DNA of 64,000 nt from the NCBI RefSeq assembly GCF_000009625.1, contig NC_002678.2, positions 2,542,001-2,606,000 on the forward strand, given 5' to 3'. Origin of the DNA: Mesorhizobium japonicum MAFF 303099. Its GTDB lineage: Bacteria; Pseudomonadota; Alphaproteobacteria; Rhizobiales; Rhizobiaceae. The notes under the pieces are model-generated. The model was not told the DNA's origin. It saw only the letters and a program-made list of their open reading frames with translations, and ran no database searches. Shown here in pieces: positions 33,302-42,227 of the stretch (the stretch's first letter is position 1; each line of letters opens with the position of its first letter). The position numbers and the translations under genes were made by a program.

Positions 33302-34324
33302 ATGAACATGATTTCCCCCGATGCGGCCGCCAACAGCAAGCGTGCCTGGCTGAAGATCCTCGCGCGCTACAAGAAGCCGGACCGGCGACGCAGCGCCGTC
33401 GAACTTGCCATCACCCTCATCCCGTTCGCCACGCTCTGGGCGCTGTCCTCGGCCGCCTATGCCTATGGCCATTGGTGGGGGCTGATCCTGATCCTTCCGG
33501 CGGCCGGGTTCTTGGTGCGCATCTTCATGATCCAGCACGATTGCGGCCATGGCTCCTTCTTCGCCAACCGCTATGCCGACGACTGGATCGGCCGCGCGCT
33601 CGGCGTCCTGACTTTGACGCCCTACGATTGCTGGCGGCGCGCCCACGCGACGCATCATGCCAGCGCCGGCAATCTTGACGAGCGCGGCATGGGCGATATC
33701 AGGACGCTGACCGTTGCCGAATACCGGCAATTGTCCTGGCGCGGGCGCCTCGCCTACCGCCTCTATCGCCATCCGCTGGTGATGTTCGGGCTTGGACCGA
33801 TCTGGCTGTTCATCTTCTCGCAAAGGCTGCCCATCGGCATGATGCGCGGCGGCCTGACGCCCTGGGTGTCGTCCATGACCACCAATCTCGCCATCGCGCT
33901 GGCTGCGGCCCTGCTTATCTGGGCCGTCGGCCCCGGTGCTTTCCTGGTCGTCCATCTGCCGATCGTCATCCTTGCCGGCTCGGCCGGAATCTGGCTGTTC
34001 TATGTCCAGCACCAGTTCGAGGAGACGGAATGGGCTAAGGATGACGACTGGGAGTTTCAGCATGCCGCCTTGCACGGCTCGTCCTATTACGACCTGCCGC
34101 CGGTGCTGAACTGGTTCACCGGCAATATCGGCGTCCATCACGTCCACCATCTCTCCGCCAAGGTGCCGGGCTACCGGCTGCAGGAAGTGCTGCGCGATTA
34201 TCCGGAACTGCGCGGCATCGGTCGCGTCACGCTGCTCGACAGCCTGCGCTGCGTCAAACTGGCACTATGGGACGAGAACCGCCGCAAGCTGGTGTCGTTC
34301 CGCGAGGCACGGGCGACGATGTAG
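33302..34324 (+). CDS. Membrane fatty-acid desaturase
   Basis: A 340-residue diiron desaturase of the DesA type, predicted to introduce a cis double bond into acyl lipids. Three histidine boxes are clear: HDCGHGSFF (H-x3-H), HATHHASAGNLD (H-x2-HH) and HHVHHLSAKVPGYRL (H-x2-HH). Four to six hydrophobic segments surround them. Acyl-chain position cannot be told. The TAG stop is also the first three bases of a RIME-like repeat. Confidence 0.92.
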   Translation: MNMISPDAAANSKRAWLKILARYKKPDRRRSAVELAITLIPFATLWALSSAAYAYGHWWGLILILPAAGFLVRIFMIQHDCGHGSFFANRYADDWIGRALGVLTLTPYDCWRRAHATHHASAGNLDERGMGDIRTLTVAEYRQLSWRGRLAYRLYRHPLVMFGLGPIWLFIFSQRLPIGMMRGGLTPWVSSMTTNLAIALAAALLIWAVGPGAFLVVHLPIVILAGSAGIWLFYVQHQFEETEWAKDDDWEFQHAALHGSSYYDLPPVLNWFTGNIGVHHVHHLSAKVPGYRLQEVLRDYPELRGIGRVTLLDSLRCVKLALWDENRRKLVSFREARATM

Positions 34325-34449
34325 AGCAATTCCAGGAAAAGTGTGAGCGGTTTTCCCGGGAAAAGCGCGTAGCGCTTTCCCTTGGGAATTGCGTCAAAAC
34401 ATAGAGTTGGAGCGGTTCGCCGTTTCCGTGAAACGGGGAACCGCTCTAG
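34322..34449. repeat. RIME-like extragenic palindromic repeat, copy 2
   Basis: About 128 bases, nearly the same as the element at 2499-2602 but with an extra inner hairpin GGGAAAAGCGC-GTA-GCGCTTTCCC. The 3' hairpin is strong: GAGCGGTTC and CCGTTTC arms facing GAAACGG and GAACCGCTC. The element starts exactly with the TAG stop of the desaturase gene and probably acts as its mRNA 3' end. Confidence 0.9.
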
Positions 34450-34495
34450 AACGACCACCGCCGCGCCGTAGCGCGGCGGCGGAAGCAACCCCCTG

Positions 34496-35116
34496 TCAGG
34501 CGGCCTGGCGCTCTTCGCGCATCAGGATCTCGCCATGGCGGATCTCGGTGCCGAGCACCTTCAAGCACTCACGGATGAAGTTGGACAGGCCTGGCCAACC
34601 CTTGGCTGACACCAGATTGCCGTCGACATGGGCACCGGTCGGCGCGACGTCGATGTAGATGCCGCCGGCCAGCGTCACTTCGGGCTCGCAATAGTGGAGA
34701 GCAGCCACTTCCCTGCCCCGCACCACGCCGTCGACCGCGATCAGGATCTGCACGCCATGGCAGATGGTGAAGATCGGCTTGCCTGCCTCATGGAAATGCC
34801 GCACCAGCGCCTGCACACGCTTGTCGATGCGGATGTATTCGGGACCGCGCCCGCCCGCCGCATAGACAGCGTCATACTTGGCTGGGTCCACCTCGGAAAA
34901 CGTCTTGTTGAGGATGTAGTCGTGGCCGAGCTTTTCCGTATAGGTCTGGTGGCCTTCGAAGTCGTGCAGCGAGGTCTTGAGGACATCGCCGGCCTTCTTG
35001 TCCGGGCAGACGACATGCACGGTGTGGCCGACGGCATGCATGGCCTGTTCGAAGACGAAAATCTCATACTCCTCGCTGAACTCGCCAACGAGCATCAATA
35101 TTTTCTTGCCAGCCAT
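34496..35116 (-). CDS. DJ-1/PfpI family protein
   Basis: A 206-residue glutamine-amidotransferase-like protein. The nucleophile elbow is FTICHGVQILI (Cys-His), with the upstream EFSEEYEIFVFEQAM glutamate and the DAVYAAGGRGPEYIR segment. Members act as proteases, glyoxalase III/deglycases or chaperones; which one applies is open. GGGAGG precedes the ATG at 35116; the longer frame to 35236 has no such site. A palindromic operator-like site lies in its promoter. Confidence 0.87.
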   Translation of the reverse strand: MAGKKILMLVGEFSEEYEIFVFEQAMHAVGHTVHVVCPDKKAGDVLKTSLHDFEGHQTYTEKLGHDYILNKTFSEVDPAKYDAVYAAGGRGPEYIRIDKRVQALVRHFHEAGKPIFTICHGVQILIAVDGVVRGREVAALHYCEPEVTLAGGIYIDVAPTGAHVDGNLVSAKGWPGLSNFIRECLKVLGTEIRHGEILMREERQAA

Positions 35117-35143
35117 TCCCGGTTCCTCCCTTGTGGCTATATT

Positions 35144-35162
35144 TATTTCGGGTGACGAAATA
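35144..35162. promoter_or_regulatory. Perfect inverted repeat in the pfpI-like promoter
   Basis: TATTTCG-GGTGA-CGAAATA, a perfect 7-bp dyad starting 28 bases upstream of the ATG at 35116, in an AT-rich patch. It looks like a repressor operator; the regulator is unknown. Confidence 0.45.
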
Positions 35163-35300
35163 ATGTTCCCTATCCTAAAGGCAGGAGGGTCAAAGGGAAA
35201 GCGCAAATCGCCAAATTGGTATGACCAGATTTGCACCTTCTCGACCGAGAGCGCTTCCCGGCAGACGAAAATAGCTTCGCTGGTTCGACCAGAGCGGCAG

Positions 35301-36908
35301 TCAGGCGGCTGCCTTGATCATATCCGCCGCCTTCTCGGCAATCATGATGGTCGGAGCGTTGGTGTTGCCGCCGATCAGGGTCGGCATCACAGAGGCGTCA
35401 ACAACCCGCAAGGCTTCAAGCCCGTGCACCCGCAATTGCGGATCGACCACCGCCAGCTCGTCGACGCCCATCTTGCAGGTGCCGGCCGGGTGATAGATCG
35501 TGTCGGCGCGGGCACGGATGTGGGACATCAAATCCGCGTCGCTCGAAACACCGGCGGTGTAGATTTCCTTGTGGCGATACCTGGCCAGCGCCGGCGCCTC
35601 CAGGATGCCGCGCATCATCCTGACCCCCTTGAGCAAAAGCTCGGCGTCGCGTTCGTCCGAAAGAAAGCGAGGATCGATGCGCGGCGGTGCCATGGGATCA
35701 TGAGTCGACAGCCCGACCTCGCCGCGCGAATGCGGCCGCAGCACGCAGACATGGCAGGAAAAGCCATATCCCATATGCAGCTTGCGGCCATGATCATCCA
35801 CGATCGCGATGCAGAAATGCAGTTGCAGGTCGGGCCGTTCTATCGCCGGATCGGATTTGAGGAAGGCACCACCTTCGGCATAGGGCGTGGCGATCATGCC
35901 GCCGCCATCTTTGCGCCAGCGCAGCATGTGCCGCAGCAGGCCAGGCAGGCCGCGCAGGCCGATGCCCATCATGTCGGCATCCTTGGACGTCCAGCCCATG
36001 ATGAAATCGAGATGGTCTTGCAGGTTCTTGCCAACACCGGGCAATTCATGAATGACCGGAATGCCATGCATGGCAAGCTCGGCAGCCGGGCCAATGCCCG
36101 ACAGCAACAGGAGTTGAGGCGAACCGAAGGCGCCACCACAGACGATCACCTCACGCCTGGCTTTCGCGACGGCTTCGTCCTTCCCCGCGCGATACCGCAC
36201 GCCGGTGGCGCGCTTGCCATCGAGGATGACCGCCGTGGCGTGCGCTCCGGTGATGACGGTAAGGTTCGACCTGTTCATGGCCGGTTGCAGATAGGCGGCG
36301 GCCACCGAGCAGCGCTCGCCATTGCGGCGTTCGCCCCAGAATTGCGTCACCTGATAAAGGCCGGCACCTTCCTGTTCGACGCCGTTGAAATCATCGTTGC
36401 GGCGGATCTGGTTTTCGCCGCAGGCCTCGACAAAGGCCCGGGAGAGCGGGCGTGGCTCTTGCTGCTCGGCAACCCGCAGCGGCCCGTCACCGCCATGCAG
36501 GGCATCAGCGCCGCGTTGATTGCCTTCCGCCCGCCGGAAATAGGGCAGCACCTCGTCCCATGACCAGCCGTCGCAGCCGAGGTCGGCCCATTCGTCATAG
36601 TCGCCGCGGTGCCCGCGCGTATAGAGCATGGCATTGATGGCGCTGGATCCGCCCAGCGCCTTGCCGCGCGGCTGGTAGCCCTTGCGGCCGCCAAGACCTT
36701 GCTGCGGCACCGTCTCGAACGCCCAGTTGTTGATTTTCGGCCGGCCCGGCAACAGTGCGATGATGCCTGCCGGCGCGCGGATAAGCAGGTTGCTGCCCGC
36801 GCCGCCGGCTTCGATCAGGCAGACCGTTTTCGACGGATCTTCGGACAGACGCGCGGCAAGCGTGCAGCCGGCGGACCCGCCGCCGGCGATGACATAGTCG
36901 AAATCCAT
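35301..36908 (-). CDS. GMC-family FAD oxidoreductase (choline dehydrogenase-like)
   Basis: A 535-residue flavoprotein oxidising an alcohol: N-terminal ADP-binding DYVIAGGGSAGCTLAARLSED, the GMC signature 1 GKALGGSSAINAMLYTRGH, signature 2 GGAFGSPQLLLLSGIGP, and the C-terminal YHPAGTCKMG with the catalytic His plus VVDASVMPTLIGGNTNAP. It resembles BetA and alkan-1-ol dehydrogenases, but no betaine genes adjoin, so the substrate is undetermined. A strong GGAGGAAG precedes the ATG. Confidence 0.93.
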   Translation of the reverse strand: MDFDYVIAGGGSAGCTLAARLSEDPSKTVCLIEAGGAGSNLLIRAPAGIIALLPGRPKINNWAFETVPQQGLGGRKGYQPRGKALGGSSAINAMLYTRGHRGDYDEWADLGCDGWSWDEVLPYFRRAEGNQRGADALHGGDGPLRVAEQQEPRPLSRAFVEACGENQIRRNDDFNGVEQEGAGLYQVTQFWGERRNGERCSVAAAYLQPAMNRSNLTVITGAHATAVILDGKRATGVRYRAGKDEAVAKARREVIVCGGAFGSPQLLLLSGIGPAAELAMHGIPVIHELPGVGKNLQDHLDFIMGWTSKDADMMGIGLRGLPGLLRHMLRWRKDGGGMIATPYAEGGAFLKSDPAIERPDLQLHFCIAIVDDHGRKLHMGYGFSCHVCVLRPHSRGEVGLSTHDPMAPPRIDPRFLSDERDAELLLKGVRMMRGILEAPALARYRHKEIYTAGVSSDADLMSHIRARADTIYHPAGTCKMGVDELAVVDPQLRVHGLEALRVVDASVMPTLIGGNTNAPTIMIAEKAADMIKAAA

Positions 36909-37003
36909 GACTTCCTCCCTCGCACCCGGCGGATGTTTCCGTCCGGATGACCAAGAGAAGGCTCGATTACGGCCTATGTAAAGATGGTAGAATTACCGCA
37001 GCG

Positions 37004-37534
37004 TCAGCTGCGAACGCGCCGCCAGGAATATTTCGGGCCCTTGGGCTCCGGCACGGCGGCTGGCTGGTAGTAAAGCCCCAAGCCGCCGGTGCGGTCCTCT
37101 TCCAGGCGCTTCAGCAGCACCGGGTTGGAGATCTCGAACTCGTCGAAGCCGAGACGCAGCATGTGCGGCAACGGGTCGACCAGCACCTGGCCGGTGGCCC
37201 GAACGGCACCCTCGAAGTGGTAGCGGCTGCGCAGCAGTTCGGCCTTGGAGAAGGAGCGCCCATCGCTGAAGGCCGGGAAGACCAGCGCCACCAGCGACAG
37301 CTGGTCAAGCAGGTCGGCTATCTTCTCGAGCTGATCGCCAGGCTGCAGCTCCACGCCAAGCCGCTCCTTGGCGGACAGGCGCACCTCCGGATCAAGGTCG
37401 AGGAACGCCTGCAGCGGCAGGATGAAGCGGCCATTGCCGCACAGCTCGTCCGCATTCTCGGCATGAGCCCACTCGTCCTCGCGAAAACCCTGCGGGGTCC
37501 AGAGCCGGGTCTCCGGTGTCGTCGTTTCGGTCAT
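37004..37534 (-). CDS. DUF934 protein of the sulfite-reduction operon
   Basis: A 176-residue protein ending with FPAFSDGRSFSKAELLRSRY and the RLGFDEFEI segment typical of DUF934. Its biochemical role is unknown, but it is linked to assimilatory sulfate reduction in proteobacteria. Start at 37534, behind TAGGAA; the ORF open to 37642 would overlap the gap after cysH. Last gene of the cysG-DUF2849-cysI-cysH-DUF934 series. Confidence 0.85.
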   Translation of the reverse strand: MTETTTPETRLWTPQGFREDEWAHAENADELCGNGRFILPLQAFLDLDPEVRLSAKERLGVELQPGDQLEKIADLLDQLSLVALVFPAFSDGRSFSKAELLRSRYHFEGAVRATGQVLVDPLPHMLRLGFDEFEISNPVLLKRLEEDRTGGLGLYYQPAAVPEPKGPKYSWRRVRS

Positions 37535-37645
37535 CAAAATTCCTAAAGCCCCAAGATCCAAGTCCGCTGAAAGCCCCTCCCGCACAAAACCGGCGGCCTC
37601 CGGGTGGAGGTCGCCGTTCGCAGGCCGGCTGGATATCAGCATACC

Positions 37646-38410
37646 CTATAGTGATGCGTCGGTCAGCGACACTTCCAGCCCCGACAGGTGAATGCCGCAT
37701 TCGGTCTTGGCATGACCGGCCCAGCGTCCGCTGCGCGCATCCTCGCCCGGCTGCACCGGTTGCGTGCACGGGAAACAGCCGATCGACAGATAGCCATAGG
37801 CGACCAGCGGATTCTCGCGCAGCGCATGCGCCCGCATGTAGTCGGCCTGGTCCGATGTCGTCCAGTGCGCCAGCGGATTGATGCGGATGCGCGCGCCGAC
37901 CGCCTCGAACACCGGCAGCGCTGCCCGCGTCGAGGCCTGAAAACGCTTGCGGCCGGTGAACCAGGCACGGAACGGCGCCACGCCCCGTGCCAGCGGCTCG
38001 ACCTTGCGCACGTCGCAGCAGGCATCGGTGTTGCTCTGGTGCAGATTGCCCGTCGGGTCGATCCGCGCGAGCGCGGCTTCCTCGGGCTTGATGACCTGGA
38101 TGTTGGTCAGCCCGAAATCAGCGACAAGCGCGTCGCGATAGCCGAGCGTCTCCTCGAAATGCTTGCCGGTGTCGAGGAAGATGACCGGCAGCGTGCGGTC
38201 GATCTCGGCAATCATGTGCAGCAGCACCGCCGAATCCGCCCCGAAGGACGACACGGCAGCGATCTCGTCGTGAAACAGTTCGCGGGCCGAGCGTTCGATG
38301 ATCTCGAGCGGCTTCAGATGGCCGTACAGCGCATCGAGCCCCGCCGCCTTGGCGGCGACGCCGTCATCTGCATCGCCGATATGGTCAAGCGGCCTTGGTT
38401 TCGCCAGCAT
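37646..38410 (-). CDS. cysH: Assimilatory adenylyl-sulfate (APS) reductase
   Basis: Thioredoxin-dependent reduction of activated sulfate to sulfite. The 254-residue protein has the PP-loop-like SSFGADSAVLLHM, the catalytic KTECGIHLSG, and the two cysteine pairs DACCDVRKVEPL and SIGCFPCTQPV that bind [4Fe-4S]. These pairs mark the APS-reducing type rather than the PAPS type of E. coli. AAGGAGG precedes the ATG at 38410, which lies within the end of cysI (26-base overlap). Confidence 0.94.
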   Translation of the reverse strand: MLAKPRPLDHIGDADDGVAAKAAGLDALYGHLKPLEIIERSARELFHDEIAAVSSFGADSAVLLHMIAEIDRTLPVIFLDTGKHFEETLGYRDALVADFGLTNIQVIKPEEAALARIDPTGNLHQSNTDACCDVRKVEPLARGVAPFRAWFTGRKRFQASTRAALPVFEAVGARIRINPLAHWTTSDQADYMRAHALRENPLVAYGYLSIGCFPCTQPVQPGEDARSGRWAGHAKTECGIHLSGLEVSLTDASL

Positions 38411-40055
38411 AGAGCGCCTCCTTGAACGGCGCGGGACCGACACGGCGGTATGCGTCGATGAATTTTTCCTGTGGGTTGAGCCGGAGGCCGAGATAGGTTT
38501 CGACGATCTGCTCGATGGCGTCGGTGATCTCTTCCGACGAGAAGCCGCGGCCGATGATCTCGCCGACCGACGTGTTCTCATCGGCCGAACCGCCCAGCGT
38601 CACTTGATAGAGCTCGGAGCCCTTCTTCTCGACGCCGAGGATGCCGATATGGCCGACATGGTGATGGCCGCAGGCATTGATGCAGCCGGAGATCTTCAGC
38701 TTCAGTTCGCCGATCTCACGCTGCCGCTCCAGCGAGGCGAAGCGTTGCGAGATTTCCTGCGCGATCGGGATCGAGCGTGCGGTGGCCAGCGCGCAATAGT
38801 CGAGGCCGGGGCACGAGATGATGTCCGATATCAAATTGGAGTTGGCCGTCGCCAGCCCGATATCGACCAGCGCGTCGTAGACCGCCTTGAGGTCGGCGCG
38901 CGCCACATGCGGCAGGATCAGGTTCTGCTCATGGCTGACGCGCAGCTCGTCGAAGGCGTATTTCTCGGCGATGTCGGCAATCGCTTCCATCTGGCTGTCG
39001 GAAGCATCGCCCGGCACCTCGCCGATGCCCTTGAGCGAAATCGTCACCGCCGCATAATCGGGATGGCGGTGCGTCACCACATTCTGGTCGAGCCACTCCG
39101 AGAAGCCTTTGGAATCAAGACGCGCCAGCTTGACCGCCTGGTCGCCTTCCGGCCGATCAGCCAGTTCCGGCGGCGCGAAATAGGCTTGGATGGCGCGGAT
39201 ATCGGCATCCGGCAGCTTCAGCTCGGCGTCCTTCAAGTCCTGCCATTCGGCCTCGACCTGGCGGGTGATCTCCTCGACGCCGGTCTCGTGCACCAGGATC
39301 TTGATGCGTGCCTTGTACTTGTTGTCGCGGCGGCCATAGAGGTTGTAAACGCGCAGGATCGCCGTGCAGTAGGACAGAAGGTCGGCTTCCGGCAGGAAGT
39401 CGCGGATCTTCCTTGCCACCATCGGCGTGCGGCCCTGGCCGCCACCGACATAGACAGCGAAACCGAGCTCGCCGGCGGCGTTCTTCTTCAGGTGCAGGCC
39501 GATATCGTGCGTCTGGATGGCAGCGCGGTCGCGCTCTGCCCCGGTCACCGCGATCTTGAATTTCCTGGGCAGGAACGAGAATTCCGGATGCACCGAGGAC
39601 CATTGCCGCAGGATTTCCGCATAGGGACGCGGATCGGCGACCTCGTCGGCGGCGGCACCGGCAAAGTGGTCGGCGGTGACGTTGCGGATGCAGTTGCCGC
39701 TGGTCTGGATGGCGTGCATCTCCACACTTGCCAGATCGGCGAGGATCGCCGGAATGTCCGACAGCGCCGGCCAGTTGAACTGGATGTTCTGGCGCGTGGT
39801 GAAATGGCCGTAGCCCTTGTCGTATTTGCGGGCGATGTGGCCGAGCATGCGCAGCTGCTTGCCGTTCAGCGTGCCGTAAGGCACCGCGATACGCAGCATA
39901 TAAGCGTGAAGCTGCAGATAGACGCCGTTCATCAGCCGCAGCGGCCGGAACTGGTCCTCTGATATCTCGCCGGACAGCCGGCGCTGGACCTGGTCGCTGA
40001 ACTCGGCGACGCGGGCCTGAACAAAATCGTGGTCGAACTCATCGTAACGGTACAT
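38385..40055 (-). CDS. cysI: Ferredoxin/NADPH-type sulfite (nitrite/sulfite) reductase hemoprotein
   Basis: Six-electron reduction of sulfite to sulfide on a siroheme-[4Fe-4S] centre. The 556-residue protein shows two half-domains: NIQFNWPALSDIPAIL and TSGNCIRNVT in the first, and the cluster ligands in CPGLDYCALA and SGCINACGHHHVGHIG in the second. It belongs to the NirA/CysI group. Together with siroheme synthase (CysG), DUF2849 and CysH it forms one sulfur-assimilation operon. Confidence 0.95.
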   Translation of the reverse strand: MYRYDEFDHDFVQARVAEFSDQVQRRLSGEISEDQFRPLRLMNGVYLQLHAYMLRIAVPYGTLNGKQLRMLGHIARKYDKGYGHFTTRQNIQFNWPALSDIPAILADLASVEMHAIQTSGNCIRNVTADHFAGAAADEVADPRPYAEILRQWSSVHPEFSFLPRKFKIAVTGAERDRAAIQTHDIGLHLKKNAAGELGFAVYVGGGQGRTPMVARKIRDFLPEADLLSYCTAILRVYNLYGRRDNKYKARIKILVHETGVEEITRQVEAEWQDLKDAELKLPDADIRAIQAYFAPPELADRPEGDQAVKLARLDSKGFSEWLDQNVVTHRHPDYAAVTISLKGIGEVPGDASDSQMEAIADIAEKYAFDELRVSHEQNLILPHVARADLKAVYDALVDIGLATANSNLISDIISCPGLDYCALATARSIPIAQEISQRFASLERQREIGELKLKISGCINACGHHHVGHIGILGVEKKGSELYQVTLGGSADENTSVGEIIGRGFSSEEITDAIEQIVETYLGLRLNPQEKFIDAYRRVGPAPFKEALYAGETKAA

Positions 40056-40100
40056 GCTTCGTCTTTCAGGGCGCGTCCGCCCGTTTCACTCAAATCCTGA

Positions 40101-40394
40101 CTATGCCGCCCGCTCGGCCTGCTTGCCGAGATCGCCGCGGATGGTCGGGCCGGCGGCGCGGATCTTTTCACGCAACCGCACCGGCTCGACGACACCGTCG
40201 ACGACATCCGCGTCGATCAGATTGACGTCGACCACTTCATTGTCGGCATAGGCCTTGGCGCCGATCGCCTCCAGGCGATCCTCGGCTGCCTTGTCATGGG
40301 CAAGGTCGGCCCGGCCCACCGTCTCGGCCCAGCCGCCATCGGCGTACCAGACGGCGATGCCGTCGGTCAGGCGGTTGGCGGTCAGTATCTTCAT
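40101..40394 (-). CDS. DUF2849 protein of the sulfite-reduction operon
   Basis: A 97-residue protein with the DUF2849 pattern KILTANRLTDGIAVWYADGGWAE and acidic VVDVNLIDADV. Its function is unknown, but it lies between cysG and cysI in many alphaproteobacteria and may assist sulfite reductase. Its start overlaps the cysG stop as ATGA. Confidence 0.88.
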   Translation of the reverse strand: MKILTANRLTDGIAVWYADGGWAETVGRADLAHDKAAEDRLEAIGAKAYADNEVVDVNLIDADVVDGVVEPVRLREKIRAAGPTIRGDLGKQAERAA

Positions 40395-41842
40395 GGCTGA
40401 ACTCTCTCTGCGGCAACTTTGGCCGCGCCTTCATTCCTATGTGCGGCGAGCGGCTCGGACCGTTCAAAATTGGCGCCGGCAACAGCATCGCCGATGATCG
40501 TCATGACCGGCCCGGAAAGATCGCCACGCGCTTCCAGCGACGGCAGGTCGGCCAACGTTCCGTGAAAGCGGCGACGGTTGGCCAGGCTGGCATTCTCGAC
40601 CACGGCCACCGCCGTGTCCGGCGACAGGCCGGCCTCGATCAGCCGGCCGGCGACTTCGGCCGCCACCGAGCGGCCCATATAGACGGCGACCGTGGCGCCA
40701 GAAATCGCAAGCTTGGCCCAGTCGGGCAATGAATTGCCCTTGAGGTCATGGCCGGTGGTGAACACCATCGACGAGGAGACGCCACGCAAGGTCAGCGGCA
40801 ATTCGAAATCGGCGGCGGCGGCAAAGGCCGCGGTGACGCCCGGAACCACCTCATAGGCGATGCCGGCATCGCGCAGTGCCGCCATCTCCTCGCCGGCGCG
40901 ACCGAACACCAGCGGATCGCCCGACTTCAGCCGCACCACGCGCTTGCCCTGGCGGCCGAGCTCGACCAGCAGCGCGTTGATCTCGGCCTGGCTCTTGGTG
41001 TGGCAGCCCTTGCGTTTGCCGACCGGAAGGCGCTCGGCATCGCGGCGGCCCATGGCGACGACCGCCTCCGGCACCAGCGCATCATGGACGATGACATCGG
41101 CCTCCATCAGCAGGCGATGCGCCCGCAACGTCAGCAGATCCTCGGCGCCCGGACCGGCACCGACCAGGGCGATGTGACCCGAAGCCGGCGCGTTCGACAG
41201 CAGCAGATCGACGGCGGCGTCATGCGCCTGCGACAGCTGGCCGGCTTCCACGGCATGGGCAGGTGCACCTTCGAAAAAACTGTTCCAGAAGCGGCGGCGG
41301 GCATTGCCTTTCGGCAGCAATTTCTCGGCTGCCCCACGCAGCGTGGCGGCGAGCGTCGCCAGCGAACCGAGCGATGGCGACAGCATCTGATCGATGCGGC
41401 CCCGCAACATCTGGGCCAGCACCGGACCGGCGCCTTCGGTTCCGATGGCGATGGCGACCGGCGCGCGGTTGACCAGCGCCGGGGTAAAGAAGTCGCAGAG
41501 CTCCGGCCGGTCAACGGCATTGACCGGAATGCCCAGTTCGCGCGCGTCGGCCGCGACACGGCGGTCGAGCGCCTCATCGCCGCTGGCGGCAAACACCATG
41601 ACCGCGCCCTCGAGCTGCGAGGCGTCGTAGGCCGCCGCGACATGGCTGGCGCCGGACTGACCAATAAAGGCAAGCAGCTCCGGCTCGGCATTTTCGGCGA
41701 TGATGCGCAGCACCGCGCTCGACTGTCCAATCAACCGCGCTTTGGCCAGGGCTTCGTCGCCACCGCCGACAATGGCCACGGCTTCGCCCTCGACCCGCAC
41801 GAAGACGGGGAAGGCATTGAGCTTGGCATTGGCCTGCGGCAT
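40391..41842 (-). CDS. cysG: Siroheme synthase (fused methyltransferase/dehydrogenase/ferrochelatase)
   Basis: Makes siroheme from uroporphyrinogen III for sulfite reductase. Of 483 residues, the N-terminal 200 form the precorrin-2 dehydrogenase/ferrochelatase part (AIVGGGDEALAKARL, then VNAVDRPELCDFFTPALVNR). About 225-465 form the SAM-dependent uroporphyrinogen methyltransferase part (LVGAGPGAEDLLTLRAHRLL, RLKSGDPLVFGRAGEE, YEVVPGVTAAFAAAA, FTTGHD). First gene of the cys operon. Confidence 0.95.
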   Translation of the reverse strand: MPQANAKLNAFPVFVRVEGEAVAIVGGGDEALAKARLIGQSSAVLRIIAENAEPELLAFIGQSGASHVAAAYDASQLEGAVMVFAASGDEALDRRVAADARELGIPVNAVDRPELCDFFTPALVNRAPVAIAIGTEGAGPVLAQMLRGRIDQMLSPSLGSLATLAATLRGAAEKLLPKGNARRRFWNSFFEGAPAHAVEAGQLSQAHDAAVDLLLSNAPASGHIALVGAGPGAEDLLTLRAHRLLMEADVIVHDALVPEAVVAMGRRDAERLPVGKRKGCHTKSQAEINALLVELGRQGKRVVRLKSGDPLVFGRAGEEMAALRDAGIAYEVVPGVTAAFAAAADFELPLTLRGVSSSMVFTTGHDLKGNSLPDWAKLAISGATVAVYMGRSVAAEVAGRLIEAGLSPDTAVAVVENASLANRRRFHGTLADLPSLEARGDLSGPVMTIIGDAVAGANFERSEPLAAHRNEGAAKVAAERVQP

Positions 41843-42076
41843 AGGAAAAGCAATCCGGGGAACAGTGTCGCAGTTTTACGCTCGGGCGCGAAAAACCAGA
41901 AGCAAAGCACTCGCGCATCCTGTGGTGGCAGGCAATCGCTTTTTCGCAACTGCGAAAGGCAGGAGAAAAATATTCCACATCCAAGGTGCGGACGGATTCA
42001 AGCTGCTGAAGCGGGCCTTGATTTCAGGTCTTTTTAGCCACCTGCCCTTTATCTAGCAAAACAGTTTTTTCTAATT

Positions 42077-42093
42077 TCTACCAATTCAGTAGA
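42077..42093. promoter_or_regulatory. TCTAC-N7-GTAGA dyad
   Basis: A 17-bp palindrome in AT-rich DNA 235 bases upstream of cysG and 135 bases upstream of the attachment gene. An Rrf2-type sulfur or iron-sulfur regulator site is one possible reading; the regulator is not in this window. Confidence 0.35.
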
Positions 42094-42165
42094 TTAATGT
42101 CGCCCACTTACCGATCGCCTGTTCAACCGCCGGCGGCACCCCCGTCGCTTCGCAGTAGGGAGGTG

Positions 42166-42191
42166 GGAACGTTGCCGGGTTGAAACGCGTT
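42166..42191 (+). promoter_or_regulatory. EcfG (general stress sigma factor) promoter
   Basis: GGAAC-N17-CGTT matches the alphaproteobacterial EcfG consensus fully, 36 bases before the ATG at 42228. Confidence 0.65.
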
Positions 42192-42227
42192 CCGAAGCGT
42201 AGCCATTCATCAAAAAGGAGCGCTTTC

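Larger units (their letters stand above)
41843..42227. other. 385-base intergenic region between cysG and the attachment-protein gene
   Basis: Contains the divergent promoters. Seen here are a TCTAC-N7-GTAGA dyad (42077-42093), an EcfG promoter (42166-42191), and a TTTCGC/GCGAAA stem around 41941-41957 near the cysG side. No ORF in it looks real. Confidence 0.6.

Noticed and set aside
34977..36563. 528-codon plus-strand ORF
   Set aside because: Antisense shadow of the GMC oxidoreductase and DJ-1 genes.
38298..39962. 554-codon plus-strand ORF
   Set aside because: Antisense shadow of cysI, which has all siroheme/FeS ligands.
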